Source: Planctellipticum sp942493135
GTDB lineage: Bacteria > Planctomycetota > Planctomycetia > Planctomycetales > Planctomycetaceae
Length of the DNA stretch: 64,000 nt
Direction of reading: 5' to 3'
NCBI GenBank assembly: GCA_942493135.1
Contig: OW818684.1
Span: 1,612,001-1,676,000 of the forward strand
Shown here one piece after another: positions 24,714 through 33,805 of the stretch. Each line of letters begins with the position of its first letter. Within the stretch, counting starts at the first letter, position 1. The translations under genes and the position numbers were made by a program. The notes beneath the pieces were generated by a model. That model saw nothing but the letters and a program-made list of their open reading frames with translations, did not search any database and was not told where the DNA came from.

Positions 24714-25151
24714 TCAGACTCCCTGTTCCTGCAATTCTCGGATCTTGGCCGCGACCGCGTCAAACAGATCGAACGCATCGACGTTCTGACCGTCGGTCAT
24801 CCGCTTGAGGATCATTGTCAGCGGGTAGATGATAATACTCGTTCCTGGCAGCCGGACTCCGAAATCGCGTCCGTACTTATCCGTCACAACGATCCACTCC
24901 ATCCTGAAATGCTGCACGAAGGCGTCCGCGAGAATGACGCCAAGACACTGCAGCTCCTTCGTCTGATCCGAACGAAACACGCGGGCCTTCAGGATCGCGC
25001 GGATCAGCCCCACCTTTCCGATGGGAGTTTGATACTTCTGTCGAGATTCCTCATTGGCAATGAACTTCTCAATCACCAATCGTTGCCGAGTCAGCTCCTC
25101 GCGGTCCTCGTCAGTCAACTCGGCGATGACTTGCTCGGGTTGGTTGGACAT
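24714..25151 (-). CDS. DUF3806-like protein
   Basis: 145 residues. LTRQRLVIEKFIANEESRQK, LQCLGVILADAFVQHF, MEWIVVTDKYGRDFGVRLPG and IIIYPLTMILKRM follow the pattern of the DUF3806 family (helical start, then a W-x-V-x-D-x-Y-G strand). The function is unknown. ATG 25151 begins MSNQPEQVIAELTDEDREEL. Longer in-frame starts add low-complexity sequence. No partner gene is apparent. Confidence 0.7.
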   Translation of the reverse strand: MSNQPEQVIAELTDEDREELTRQRLVIEKFIANEESRQKYQTPIGKVGLIRAILKARVFRSDQTKELQCLGVILADAFVQHFRMEWIVVTDKYGRDFGVRLPGTSIIIYPLTMILKRMTDGQNVDAFDLFDAVAAKIRELQEQGV

Positions 25152-25318
25152 CGGTGTCTTCGATCTGCAAGGCGGAAGACTCTTCAATGCGTCGGATTGC
25201 CGTTCTTCCATTGCCTTTGGCTCCCCGATGCCACCTCCGGCCCGGCAATCCGTGATGCCGGGAACACGGTCACATCCGGACAAGCGATCTGCGCCCGTCA
25301 AATCACCGCGGACTATCA

Positions 25319-26323
25319 CTACGGAAAACTGACGACTTCTCCCCCCTGCGTCGTCGACAGATTGCGATAGACGACTTGATCCATGTTTTCCGAGAGGAAG
25401 TGGACGGAGCCGTCCCCCATCAGGAAGTGACCGCCGCCGACGTGGTCGCTGCGAAAGTTGCTGGTGCGGTCGTTTCCGCCGGTGCAGTTGCTGAGAGCCG
25501 CCTCGTCGATGGATGTATCCACGACGGGCCTCAGGTTCATCGGCACGAAGGTCGTTCCATACAAACTCGCCGAAAACAGGCCGCTGGCGTTAAAGACCGT
25601 GCTGGCGGGCTGGGCGATCAGCCAGGCCTGTTCCGCCAGGAGCGGCTGGCCGGTGATCGGATGGTTGTGGCTCAATTTCCAGTTGGAGCCCGAGGCGCCT
25701 TCGCCCATGGCGATGGTGTTGGTGGTTCCGTCGGTCAGGTCGCGCATGCGCGTCGTCAGATTCAGGTCGAACATCCCCTTGACGCTCGCCGGGATATTCG
25801 CGGGAGAGTTGCACCAGTAGGGGGCCGCGCCGCGACAGAAGATGTAGTTGCTGATGGCGAACGTATCGCCCGACGGGTAGCCGAGCGAGCCGAGCAGGTC
25901 GTTACGGACCGGGTTGCCGCCGGTGTTCGACGGGCAGACGAACACCGGGATGACCGTGCGCGCCACCGCGGCGCTCTGCTGCTCCCATTGGAGCGAATCG
26001 TTGTAGATCCCCTTCAGATTCGACTGTTCGAAGTAGGGCAGCAGGGAGGTGATGGCGCTGCTGTAAACATCGACGCCGCCGAGCGTTCCCGGCGAGAATT
26101 TCGCGCAGCCGCCGAGCGGAAACGTGTTGAACGCGTCGTGATAGTTGTGCATCGCCAGGCCGAACTGCTTCAGGTGATTCTTGCATTGCGTCCGCCGGGC
26201 GGCCTCGCGGGCCTGTTGAACGGCAGGGAGGAGCAGGGCGATCAGAATGGCGATGATGGCGATCACCACCAGGAGTTCGATGAGTGTAAATCCCTGACGT
26301 CGATGGCCCGAGACGTGCAGCAT
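25319..26323 (-). CDS. DUF1559 prepilin-like protein
   Basis: 334 residues. GFTLIELLVVIAIIAILIAL is a type IV prepilin-like N-methylation signal with cleavage expected between Gly and Phe. AVQQAREAARRTQCKNHLKQ is the invariant helix. The DUF1559 domain follows and ends with HVGGGHFLMGDGSVHFLSEN, the H-x9-DG signature. Proteins of this type are expanded in planctomycetes and are thought to be pseudopilins of the envelope. ATG 26323 gives a short MLHVSGHRRQ leader. Two further members are at 29449 and 31948. Confidence 0.93.
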   Translation of the reverse strand: MLHVSGHRRQGFTLIELLVVIAIIAILIALLLPAVQQAREAARRTQCKNHLKQFGLAMHNYHDAFNTFPLGGCAKFSPGTLGGVDVYSSAITSLLPYFEQSNLKGIYNDSLQWEQQSAAVARTVIPVFVCPSNTGGNPVRNDLLGSLGYPSGDTFAISNYIFCRGAAPYWCNSPANIPASVKGMFDLNLTTRMRDLTDGTTNTIAMGEGASGSNWKLSHNHPITGQPLLAEQAWLIAQPASTVFNASGLFSASLYGTTFVPMNLRPVVDTSIDEAALSNCTGGNDRTSNFRSDHVGGGHFLMGDGSVHFLSENMDQVVYRNLSTTQGGEVVSFP

Positions 26324-26595
26324 GAGACGCAACCCTTCGCAGGAGTCCACCAGTGGCAGCCAGTGCGGAACGCTCGCACGGAAGCACACTACCAGGCGCA
26401 CAGAAGGGAAGCCAAGCAAAATTCACGGGATTCCCGCCGGGCCGCTTCGCTGGTGCCGCGGGCGTCGGAGTGCCAGCTTTTTTCAGTCTGATCGTGAATC
26501 GCCAAAGAAAGAGGGTTTCCTGCTCACTCTTTCCCTGGCTCTAAATCACCGGCAACAAATGTGAGGAGCGCTGCCTCTTCTCCGTGGACGACGCC

Positions 26596-26669
26596 CCGAC
26601 ATCTTTGAAGACTCTCACCCCGGCCCTCTCCCACCGAAGACGGCGGGAGAGGGGGCAAGACGAAACGAC
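26596..26669 (-). repeat. Dispersed hairpin repeat, copy B
   Basis: On the minus strand it reads CCCCTCTCCCGCCGTCTTCG then GTGGGAGAGGGCCGGGGTGA and GAGTCTTCAAAGATGTCG, matching copy A at 8910-8983. Confidence 0.75.
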
Positions 26670-26818
26670 GGACTGATTCAGAATCGATGCCGCCGATTTA
26701 GAGCTTTGTCAGGGCTGAAATTGGCGATTGCCACCTCCGTCACTCATTAGCACTTCCGGACAAGCCGCCAGCGGCACCCAGATTCCTGGCGTTGACGCGA
26801 CTCTCGACTGCCTTCGAC

Positions 26819-26938
26819 ATGTCTTCCGCTGCGTCGTTGCGTCCTCGTCGCGCCGTTGCGTGAAATCATCTCCCCCTCCAAGGTGTTCTCTGCGAATTCC
26901 TCTTCCCTCTGCGACTCTGCGAGAGGTCTTCCCTGCGA
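26819..26938 (-). repeat. Composite mosaic repeat, partial copy C3
   Basis: The minus strand reads CTCTCGCAGAGTCGCAGAGG, then ACGCAACGGCGCGACGAGGA, then ACGCAACGACGCAGCGG, in the same order as C1 and C2 but lacking the later modules. It begins right after the TAG stop of the FAD oxidoreductase gene. Confidence 0.7.
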
Positions 26939-28906
26939 CTACGCGTAGCAGCGCACCTCGTATACGCGAGCTTCTTCGCTGCCGTTGGTCGCTGTCACGT
27001 GCAGTCGCAGGCTGCGCACGGAGACGGGATCAAACTGGTGCCGGCAGAGTCGCTGGTAGTTGCCACGGACTTCGGCCAGCACTTTCTGGCTGCCGTCCCG
27101 TAGCGTGGCGATCAGTTCGTAGTCGCGGACCGTTTCCGGTTGCGGAGCGCGGACCATCCGCTTGGTCGCACCGTCGCTCGCCGACAGGGTCAACTCCCGG
27201 TGGAAGCCGGTATCGAAGGTGAGCTGCACCTCGCCCAGCGTCTGCGGCGGATCCCAGGCCAGGTCGAGCCAGGGGCCGGTCCCATCCAGCGGGGCCGCCC
27301 AGCGGTGCTTCAGTTCGCCTTCCATGTCGCGGACTTCGCCGTCGATCACGTTCTCGGGCTTCGCGTCTTTGTAGATGGCCGACGCAGTGACTTTGGCTTT
27401 GCGGGCGAAGTCGTTCGGGTCTTCATTCTTGCGACCTTTGATCGTCTGATCGTCGCGGAGGAGCTTCTGCGTCAGCTCGGTCAGGCGTTCGGGCTTGCGG
27501 GCGAACTCGTGCGGCAACTCGCCGTGCTCCAGGCAGAGGGCGGCGGCGGTCCCCATCCCCTGCCCCATCACGGCGCAGGTTGCCATCACGCGGGTTGAAG
27601 TAAACGCCACGTGCGAGCAGCTCGCGTTGCGGCCGGCCATCAGCAAGTTGCCGACGTCTCGGCTGTAGAGGGAGCGGAAGGGGATGTTGTAGACTTCGCG
27701 CAGGCTGATCTGCACGCAGGGGCGGATTTCGAAGGCGTCGAAGCCCCCCGGCGGGTGATCGTCGAGCGACCAGCCGCCGATGGCGACCGCGTCGTCAAAG
27801 TCGCCGTTGAAGCCCATCAGGTCCTGCTGGGTGAGGAGATGGTCGCCCTCGATCCGCCGGCTTTCGCGTTTGCCGGGGACCATGCCGACCCAGTCCATGC
27901 CCCAGTTCTCGGCCCCCTGGACTTCGCCGCTGTTTTTGATGTAGTCCCAGACGCCTGTGACGATCGCCAGGAGCTCGAAGCGAATTCGTTCGTTGTCGCG
28001 AATCGTGTCGAGCTTACCGCCCCATTCGATCCACCAGTAGCCGTATTCCCAGCTCCCGACCGGCCGGAACCGCAGGTGTTTCTTTTCGATCTTCCGCGCC
28101 CACTTCGGCGGCGTGTAGGGGACCGGCTTGCCGTAGTCGCGGCCGGTAAAGAGCAGGCTGCTGCCGAGCGTCTCGCGGGTCGGCTTTTCGACAGCCAGCG
28201 ATTCTCCCAGCTCCTGCCGGGACTCCGCGCCCCAGCGCATTTTCGCGCCCGCTTCCAGCGCCAGCCGGCTGTCTCCGGTGCAGTCGGCATACAATTTTGA
28301 CGTGATGCGGTAAATGTGCTCAGTCTTGTCGCAACGGGCCAGGACTCGCTGAATCTGCCCGTCTTTGACGTCCGCCGCGTAGACGACCGTGTCGAGCAGC
28401 AGCGTCAGGTTGGACTCGCTGACGCACTTGTCGTAGAGGAGCAGGTCCCACAGTTCCCACGAGCGGTGCGGATTGTTGACGGCGTCTTCCAGCCGCAGCT
28501 CCTCGATGATCCCCCCTTCGCGCCAGCCCGGCCGGCTGCCGTGGTTGTTGGCCCCGACGATATGCATCTTCACTTCGCTGGAAGAATTCCCCCCCAGCCG
28601 CGACCGGTCCTGCACTAGGACGACCTTCGCCCCGTGCCTGGCGGCTGCCAGAGCCGCACAGACTCCCGCCGGTCCGCCCCCGGCGACGAGCAGGTCGCAC
28701 TTCAGATCGACGAGCCGCATGTTCGGTTCGCCGGCGAAGCGCTCGGCGCCCGACGGGGCGATCGTCTCGAAGGCCGACCGGATCTCGTCCGGCGTCAGGT
28801 CGGCTGCGCCGGCGGACGGCATCAATTCTCGACCGTCGATCAACAGGCTGTATCCGGCCATGCCGGCCCCCAGGCCGGACAGAAAATTACGACGTGAGAC
28901 GGTCAT
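26939..28906 (-). CDS. Tat-exported FAD-dependent oxidoreductase with C-terminal binding domain
   Basis: 655 residues. SRRNFLSGLGAGMAG is a Tat signal. LKCDLLVAGGGPAGVCAALA is the FAD-binding GxGxxG (here GGGPAG) loop, and GAKVVLVQDRSRLGGNSSSE continues the family pattern (PF12831-like). YADCTGDSRLALEAGAK and GNLLMAGRNASCSHVAF are later conserved segments. From about residue 520 (AKVTASAIYKDAKPENVIDG) a discoidin/F5-8-like sandwich follows. These proteins occur in planctomycete carbohydrate loci, and the substrate is unknown. ATG 28906 is chosen for the Tat signal. Confidence 0.85.
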   Translation of the reverse strand: MTVSRRNFLSGLGAGMAGYSLLIDGRELMPSAGAADLTPDEIRSAFETIAPSGAERFAGEPNMRLVDLKCDLLVAGGGPAGVCAALAAARHGAKVVLVQDRSRLGGNSSSEVKMHIVGANNHGSRPGWREGGIIEELRLEDAVNNPHRSWELWDLLLYDKCVSESNLTLLLDTVVYAADVKDGQIQRVLARCDKTEHIYRITSKLYADCTGDSRLALEAGAKMRWGAESRQELGESLAVEKPTRETLGSSLLFTGRDYGKPVPYTPPKWARKIEKKHLRFRPVGSWEYGYWWIEWGGKLDTIRDNERIRFELLAIVTGVWDYIKNSGEVQGAENWGMDWVGMVPGKRESRRIEGDHLLTQQDLMGFNGDFDDAVAIGGWSLDDHPPGGFDAFEIRPCVQISLREVYNIPFRSLYSRDVGNLLMAGRNASCSHVAFTSTRVMATCAVMGQGMGTAAALCLEHGELPHEFARKPERLTELTQKLLRDDQTIKGRKNEDPNDFARKAKVTASAIYKDAKPENVIDGEVRDMEGELKHRWAAPLDGTGPWLDLAWDPPQTLGEVQLTFDTGFHRELTLSASDGATKRMVRAPQPETVRDYELIATLRDGSQKVLAEVRGNYQRLCRHQFDPVSVRSLRLHVTATNGSEEARVYEVRCYA

Positions 28907-29448
28907 GTTGCGAGCTCCCGGACGTTCACCGCGCTGTTTAGCGAATCTGGAGAATTTCAATCGCCTACAGCCTAGTCGCGAGGATCTTGCAGAGCAAATC
29001 CCAGCGCTGCGCGGCGAACACTTCGCCCGACATGTCGAAGTCCCAATTTGACACCCTGCGATCGCGATCCGGTACGGCGTTTGCGTTCGATACTCGGCCA
29101 GCGACGACTTGGGCCGAGTCGAAAGCAGCGCCCGAATCGAGTCGTAACCCCTTCAGCCGTCGTTCCATTCGAACGAGTTCTACTGTCAACGAATCGCGGA
29201 ACGGCGTGCGAATGAACGTCGTCCGTTTGTCGGAATTCCGGCAACAAACGGACAGCCCTTTCCCGGTTTACATTGCCTTAATCTTCAGCGTGATTGCCTG
29301 CGGATATTGCATTTCGGGAACGCGATCAGACCACGAACGTCCCCGAGGAAATTCTCCGATCTTGCCGGTGCTCACGCATGCGGATGCATCGATCTTTCGC
29401 CTATTGTTCGATTCGTGATTTGTCCATTTTGTTGGAAGGAGAGCGAGT
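28907..29448. other. Long leader region upstream of a DUF1559 gene
   Basis: 542 bases without a convincing ORF and less GC-rich than the flanking genes. The last bases carry GGAAGGAGAG (29434-29443), the ribosome binding site of the DUF1559 gene at 29449. No named repeat or riboswitch is recognised. Confidence 0.5.
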
Positions 29449-30456
29449 ATGAGAATTCGTCGCCACGGTTTTACGCTGATCGAGCTGCTGGTCGTGATTG
29501 CGATCATCGCAATTCTGATCGCCCTGTTGCTGCCGGCCGTCCAGCAGGCTCGGGAAGCGGCCCGCCGGACGCAGTGCCGCAATAACCTGAAGCAGCTTGG
29601 GCTGGCCTGCTACAATTACGAAAGCACCTTCAGCCGCCTGCCTGCGTCGCGAATGAGCATCGGGTATTGCACGAATGGCTCGTCCAATGGGAGCCGACCC
29701 GATCCTCAGTCCAAGAACACCTCGGGACTGACGCTCCTCCTCCCTTTCATGGACCAGGCGCCTCTGTACAACAAGATCAATTTCTCGGGTGCAATGGGGA
29801 CCTATGTCACGACAGGCAACCCGATGCCGGTGGGGTTGGATCCCGTCGCGACCGGCCATGCCGACCTGGCGAAAACGATCATCCCGGCGTTCCTGTGCCC
29901 GTCCGATTCGGGCGCGACGATCCTCTCCGGCGGCGGGATTTATTACATGCCGGACGGAGGCGCCGATCCGTCGCGCTACTACGCCAAGTCGTGTTACGAC
30001 TTTATCGTTCCGGACGATCAACTCGGCTACTGCAATCTCAACAATGTTTTGACGATTGAGACGCGTTATCTGTTTGCCGACGACAGCTATACCAGACTTT
30101 CTTCCTGCACCGACGGGCTGAGCAACACGTTCGCGATGGGCGAGCAGACGCTGGAGACTTATAACGGCCGCACGCCCGGCTGGCTGCATGCGGGATGGGT
30201 CTCGATCGGGATTGACCCGGTGGGAAGCTGGAATTTGACGTACCCGGCAACGGGAATCAACGTCTGGAAATACAACACGGCTGCGGCCGTCCCGGGCCGC
30301 CGGGCGTCGTGGTACTCCTGCGCCAGCCTGCATACCGGCGGGGCGCATTTCCTGATGGGCGACGGCGGCGTGCGGTTTGTGTCGGAGAACATCGACAAAG
30401 GAATGCTGGGGAACCTTTGCAAGATGGCCGACGGCAATGTGATCGGCGAGTTCTAG
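29449..30456 (+). CDS. DUF1559 prepilin-like protein
   Basis: 335 residues. MRIRRHGFTLIELLVVIAI gives a prepilin-like signal at the very start. AVQQAREAARRTQCRNNLKQ follows, and LHTGGAHFLMGDGGVRFVSE is the H-x9-DG end. It has more Cys residues than the first member. A strong GAAGGAGAG site precedes ATG 29449. Two predicted lipoprotein genes follow on the same strand (30592, 31138), a neighbourhood common for planctomycete DUF1559 genes, and the three may be cotranscribed. Confidence 0.93.
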   Translation: MRIRRHGFTLIELLVVIAIIAILIALLLPAVQQAREAARRTQCRNNLKQLGLACYNYESTFSRLPASRMSIGYCTNGSSNGSRPDPQSKNTSGLTLLLPFMDQAPLYNKINFSGAMGTYVTTGNPMPVGLDPVATGHADLAKTIIPAFLCPSDSGATILSGGGIYYMPDGGADPSRYYAKSCYDFIVPDDQLGYCNLNNVLTIETRYLFADDSYTRLSSCTDGLSNTFAMGEQTLETYNGRTPGWLHAGWVSIGIDPVGSWNLTYPATGINVWKYNTAAAVPGRRASWYSCASLHTGGAHFLMGDGGVRFVSENIDKGMLGNLCKMADGNVIGEF

Positions 30457-30591
30457 TTATCCGTTCGTTCTGTGGACGCGAGGAGTGGATCGCGGAATGG
30501 AGCATTTCCGAAGTTCCGCGGTCCGCTCCGGTCATCGCTCTGCGATCGCAAAGAATCGCGGACAATCAGGCCCCATTCTGATGGTGCTATC

Positions 30592-31068
30592 ATGTGTCTG
30601 AGATCTTGCAGAATCACGTCCGTCGTCTTGTGTCTGAGTGGTATCGTCTGCCTGGGCTGCGGGGGTGATGGACTCGACCGAGTGCCCATTACCGGCCTGG
30701 TGACGATGGAAGGGACGCCGCTGGCAGGCGCCTCGCTCTATTTTGTCCCCGCTGAGGGTACGCCCGGGGAAGGCGCGATCGGGGCGTCTGATCAAGAAGG
30801 CTATTTCAAGGTCATCAGTTCCCGGCACGATGATTCCGGGATTCCGCCGGGAGAATACACCGTCCGGGTAAGCCGCCTGGTGATGCCCGACGGCACCGCG
30901 GTTCCCCCCGATGCGCCCGATGCAGATTTCCCCGAGAGCCGCGAATCGATCCCGAAGCCGTACAGCGGAATGAATTCGCCGCTGAAGGTCACGATCTCCG
31001 CCGACGGCGGCGGACTTGAGGTGAATGTGCCGGCCAAGCCAATCGATCCCAAAGCTAAGAAGAAGTGA
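30592..31068 (+). CDS. Predicted lipoprotein with carboxypeptidase-regulatory-like domain
   Basis: 158 residues. A hydrophobic leader (ITSVVLCLSGIVCLGCGG) ends in a Cys that could be lipidated. A beta-sandwich of the transthyretin-like type follows: VPITGLVTMEGTPLAGASLY, FVPAEGTPGEGAIGASDQEG, GIPPGEYTVRVSRLV. The Lys-rich tail is PIDPKAKKK. Such proteins accompany DUF1559 pseudopilins in planctomycetes, and their role is unknown. ATG 30592 is preferred because the longer frame upstream lacks a signal sequence. Confidence 0.75.
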   Translation: MCLRSCRITSVVLCLSGIVCLGCGGDGLDRVPITGLVTMEGTPLAGASLYFVPAEGTPGEGAIGASDQEGYFKVISSRHDDSGIPPGEYTVRVSRLVMPDGTAVPPDAPDADFPESRESIPKPYSGMNSPLKVTISADGGGLEVNVPAKPIDPKAKKK

Positions 31069-31137
31069 AACCGAGTCCGGTCTCTCGAACGATTTCCGGA
31101 AGCCGGCCCTCAGCGGCTCCTGAGCAAGGTTGCAGAC

Positions 31138-31632
31138 GTGATTGAACGATGCAGGCAACTCTTCAAGATCATGGGAGCGTCCGGCATCCTTGCGGCCGCG
31201 GGCTGCCAGGCGGAGCCTTCTTCCAGCTCATCGGGGGCGACGATCGGCAATGCGGCTGTGAAATCGTCCATTGTCGCCGATTCCGGTCCGAGTGTCGTTG
31301 AACTGCAAAAGGCGAACGCGATTGTCGACGCGGAGGGGATCGCCCGCTTCGAGATTCATTACAAGTTCACCTCGGGGGCTCCGACCAGGCATTACCTGTG
31401 CAATATCGTGTTTCCGAACATCGATCGGACCATTGCCAAGTTCATGTCCGCCGACGAGCTCAGCCAGGAAGGGTCGTTTAAGACCGCGATCGAAGCGGGG
31501 GAGACGCCGCCCGATGCGTTCGAAGTCGTCCTGTCTGAGGCCGAATCTCCCGATGCCGGCTTTCACCCCATTTCGAACACGCTGGCCGGTCCCATTCTGA
31601 AGCTGGCCGCGGTCGAGAAGCCGGCCCCCTGA
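31138..31632 (+). CDS. Predicted lipoprotein, hypothetical
   Basis: 164 residues from GTG 31138. IMGASGILAAAGCQAEPSSS holds a lipobox-like AAGC. The mature part (VELQKANAIVDAEGIARFEI, HYKFTSGAPTRHYLCNIVFP) looks like one globular beta-rich domain of unknown family. It follows the preceding lipoprotein gene by about 70 bases on the same strand and may belong to the same transcript. Confidence 0.6.
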   Translation: MIERCRQLFKIMGASGILAAAGCQAEPSSSSSGATIGNAAVKSSIVADSGPSVVELQKANAIVDAEGIARFEIHYKFTSGAPTRHYLCNIVFPNIDRTIAKFMSADELSQEGSFKTAIEAGETPPDAFEVVLSEAESPDAGFHPISNTLAGPILKLAAVEKPAP

Positions 31633-31947
31633 CTGCAGCGAGGCCGCGTGGAGCCCGTTTTTCGGGCGGCGACGAGTTCGGTCCGATCAGCCAGGGACTC
31701 GTCGACCTCAAAGGCGCATGCGCCCGGACTGCGGTCTCCCCAGTGGCGGAAGCCCGACCGCCCCGGCCGGCTTCGTCAGAAGCGACAGACATGGTTGGCG
31801 CCGACGAGTCGTCAGCTGCCGCGCCGGCCACACCGTCCCCGCTGGATCCATCGCGAAGGTTTCTCGGTTGACTTTTGGAGTCCTCCCTCCCAACACTACA
31901 ACAATCTGACGACCGTCAGAATGACGAGGGTTTCGGGAGGGTGGGGC
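31633..31947. other. Intergenic region before the third DUF1559 gene
   Basis: 315 bases, mostly GC-rich. A short GCCCG-TTTTT-CGGGC hairpin lies near 31657-31671. No supported ORF or dispersed repeat. Confidence 0.4.
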
Positions 31948-32976
31948 ATGCCGCGTCGACGAGGTTTCACGCTGATTGAACTGCTGGTGGTGATCGCCAT
32001 CATCGGCATTCTGATTTCGCTGCTGCTGCCCGCCGTCCAGCAGGCCCGCGAGGCCGCCCGCCGGACTCAGTGCAGGAACAATCTCAAGCAACTCGGGCTG
32101 GCGCTGCACAACTACGAAGGCTCGCTCAACACGTTTCCCCCCAATCTGGTGCCGGGAGGGAACTACCGGTACAGCGCGGGCAACTGGGGCGTTCTGGCGT
32201 ACTTGACCCCCTATCTCGATCAGACGCCCCTCTACAACTCCATGAACCTCAATGCCCCGACCTACGCCGCCACCGCGCCGTACAACATCGCCGATCCCGG
32301 AAACGCGGTCGCCGCCGGTTACCTGCTCCCGCTGTTCCTCTGCCCGAGCGACTGGTCGAAGTCCCTCGGCGGCGGTTATGGCGTGGCGGCGCTCGGTTCG
32401 TCGAACTACTGCGCCAATCAGGGGAGCGGCATCAACAACACGGCGTCCGGTCCGCAGCACGGATCGCCCTACAATGCCGACGGCGTCATGTTCGCCAACT
32501 CCCGCATCCGCATCGCGGACATCACCGACGGCACCAGCAACACCGCCGGCATGTCGGAAAGCCTCCTCGGCGACGGCGGCGACTACGTCACCAGCCCCGC
32601 GCCTCCGGCCGATCCCAGCCGGGTTTATGGCTATCTGACAAGCTACGCCAGCACGATGGACGACGCGGCCTGCGCCGCCACGACGACCTGGAACAACGCC
32701 CAGCGCCGGCAGTTCCTCTGGTACTCGGGAGAGATCCGAAATACATCGTACAACCACTATTACGGCCCGAACGACGATCGCTGGGACTGCGTGACGAACG
32801 CCTTTGCCCTGGGCTACACCGCCATCGGCTGGAAGGCTGCCCGCAGCCTGCACACCGGGGGCGTTCACGTCCTGATGTGCGACGGGGCCGTTCGCTTCGT
32901 CAGCGAAAACGTCGACCGGCCTCTCTGGCGGGCGATTGGGACCCGCGCCGGCGGCGAAGTCCTCGGCGAATTCTAG
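31948..32976 (+). CDS. DUF1559 prepilin-like protein
   Basis: 342 residues. MPRRRGFTLIELLVVIAIIG starts with the prepilin-like signal. AVQQAREAARRTQCRNNLKQ and the late LHTGGVHVLMCDGAVRFVSE (H-x9-DG, here with CDG) complete the family pattern. ATG 31948 is chosen. ATG 31921 would add nine residues. The PhyH gene begins 29 bases after its stop, so the pseudopilin gene may be cotranscribed with the PhyH-MFS-ArsI group, although a functional link is doubtful. Confidence 0.92.
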   Translation: MPRRRGFTLIELLVVIAIIGILISLLLPAVQQAREAARRTQCRNNLKQLGLALHNYEGSLNTFPPNLVPGGNYRYSAGNWGVLAYLTPYLDQTPLYNSMNLNAPTYAATAPYNIADPGNAVAAGYLLPLFLCPSDWSKSLGGGYGVAALGSSNYCANQGSGINNTASGPQHGSPYNADGVMFANSRIRIADITDGTSNTAGMSESLLGDGGDYVTSPAPPADPSRVYGYLTSYASTMDDAACAATTTWNNAQRRQFLWYSGEIRNTSYNHYYGPNDDRWDCVTNAFALGYTAIGWKAARSLHTGGVHVLMCDGAVRFVSENVDRPLWRAIGTRAGGEVLGEF

Positions 32977-33005
32977 CCAGCGTGGTCGCCAATGGAGATT
33001 TCGAC

Positions 33006-33794
33006 ATGTTGATCGCGACGTTCCATGACGCCGCCCTGTCTGTGCAACAGCTTGCCGATTACCGCCGCGACGGCTTTCTCGTCGTCCGCAGACTCTTCTC
33101 GCGAACCGAGATGCGGGAACTGCAGGAGGAGGCCGAACGCCTGCTGATCGACTGCGCGGGCCTCATCAGTCCTCGAAATCTTCGCTGCCGGTACATGCCG
33201 CACTGCGAAACCGGCGAACCGCTCTTCGAGGTCTTCGATCCGGTCAACGATCTCTCGCCGGTCTGCGAACGCTTCAGCCGGGAGCCGCGGATTCTCGACA
33301 TCCTGGCAATGCTCTACGGCGAACCCGCCTGTCTGTGCAAGGAGAAGCTGATTTTCAAGCCTGCCGGCGCCAATGGTTATCGGCTGCATCAGGACATTCC
33401 GCTCGGCTGGGCCGGCTTTCCTCGTTCGTTCGTGACGGTGCTTCTGCCGATCGACTCCAGCTCCGCCGAAAACGGCTGCACGGAAGTCTTTCGCGGCTAT
33501 CACTCCGGGTTTCTCAGTGACGATCCTGCGGAATACATGCTGCCCGACGACGTGGTGGACATGGCCCGCCGGGAGAATCTCGTGCTCAATCCCGGCGACA
33601 TCGCCATCTTTCACGGCCTGACGCCGCACCGCTCGGCGCCGAATCGCAGCGGGGGGATGCGCCGGACGCTTTACATGAGCTACAACGCACTTTCCGACGG
33701 CGGCGATCAGCGCGCGGCCCACTACGCCGAATTCCAGCAAAAGATGCGATCCCGCCTGGAATCCGAGACCTCCGAACCGGTCGATTTTCGATAG
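33006..33794 (+). CDS. Phytanoyl-CoA dioxygenase (PhyH) family protein
   Basis: 262 residues. Fe(II)/2-oxoglutarate dioxygenase of the PhyH family. The iron triad is His128-x-Asp130 (GYRLHQDIP) and His209 (HGLTPHRSAPN). Arg218 after RSGG or the nearby RR pair could hold 2-oxoglutarate. Such enzymes hydroxylate lipids, phosphonates and other small molecules. Here the next genes are an MFS transporter (12 bases on) and an ArsI-type fusion. A role in organoarsenical or other small-molecule breakdown is an inference from position only. Confidence 0.85.
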   Translation: MLIATFHDAALSVQQLADYRRDGFLVVRRLFSRTEMRELQEEAERLLIDCAGLISPRNLRCRYMPHCETGEPLFEVFDPVNDLSPVCERFSREPRILDILAMLYGEPACLCKEKLIFKPAGANGYRLHQDIPLGWAGFPRSFVTVLLPIDSSSAENGCTEVFRGYHSGFLSDDPAEYMLPDDVVDMARRENLVLNPGDIAIFHGLTPHRSAPNRSGGMRRTLYMSYNALSDGGDQRAAHYAEFQQKMRSRLESETSEPVDFR

Positions 33795-33805
33795 GGGCCG
33801 GCCTC

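Noticed and set aside
31657..31671. GCCCG-TTTTT-CGGGC as a terminator
   Set aside because: The stem is only five pairs and no T-run follows.
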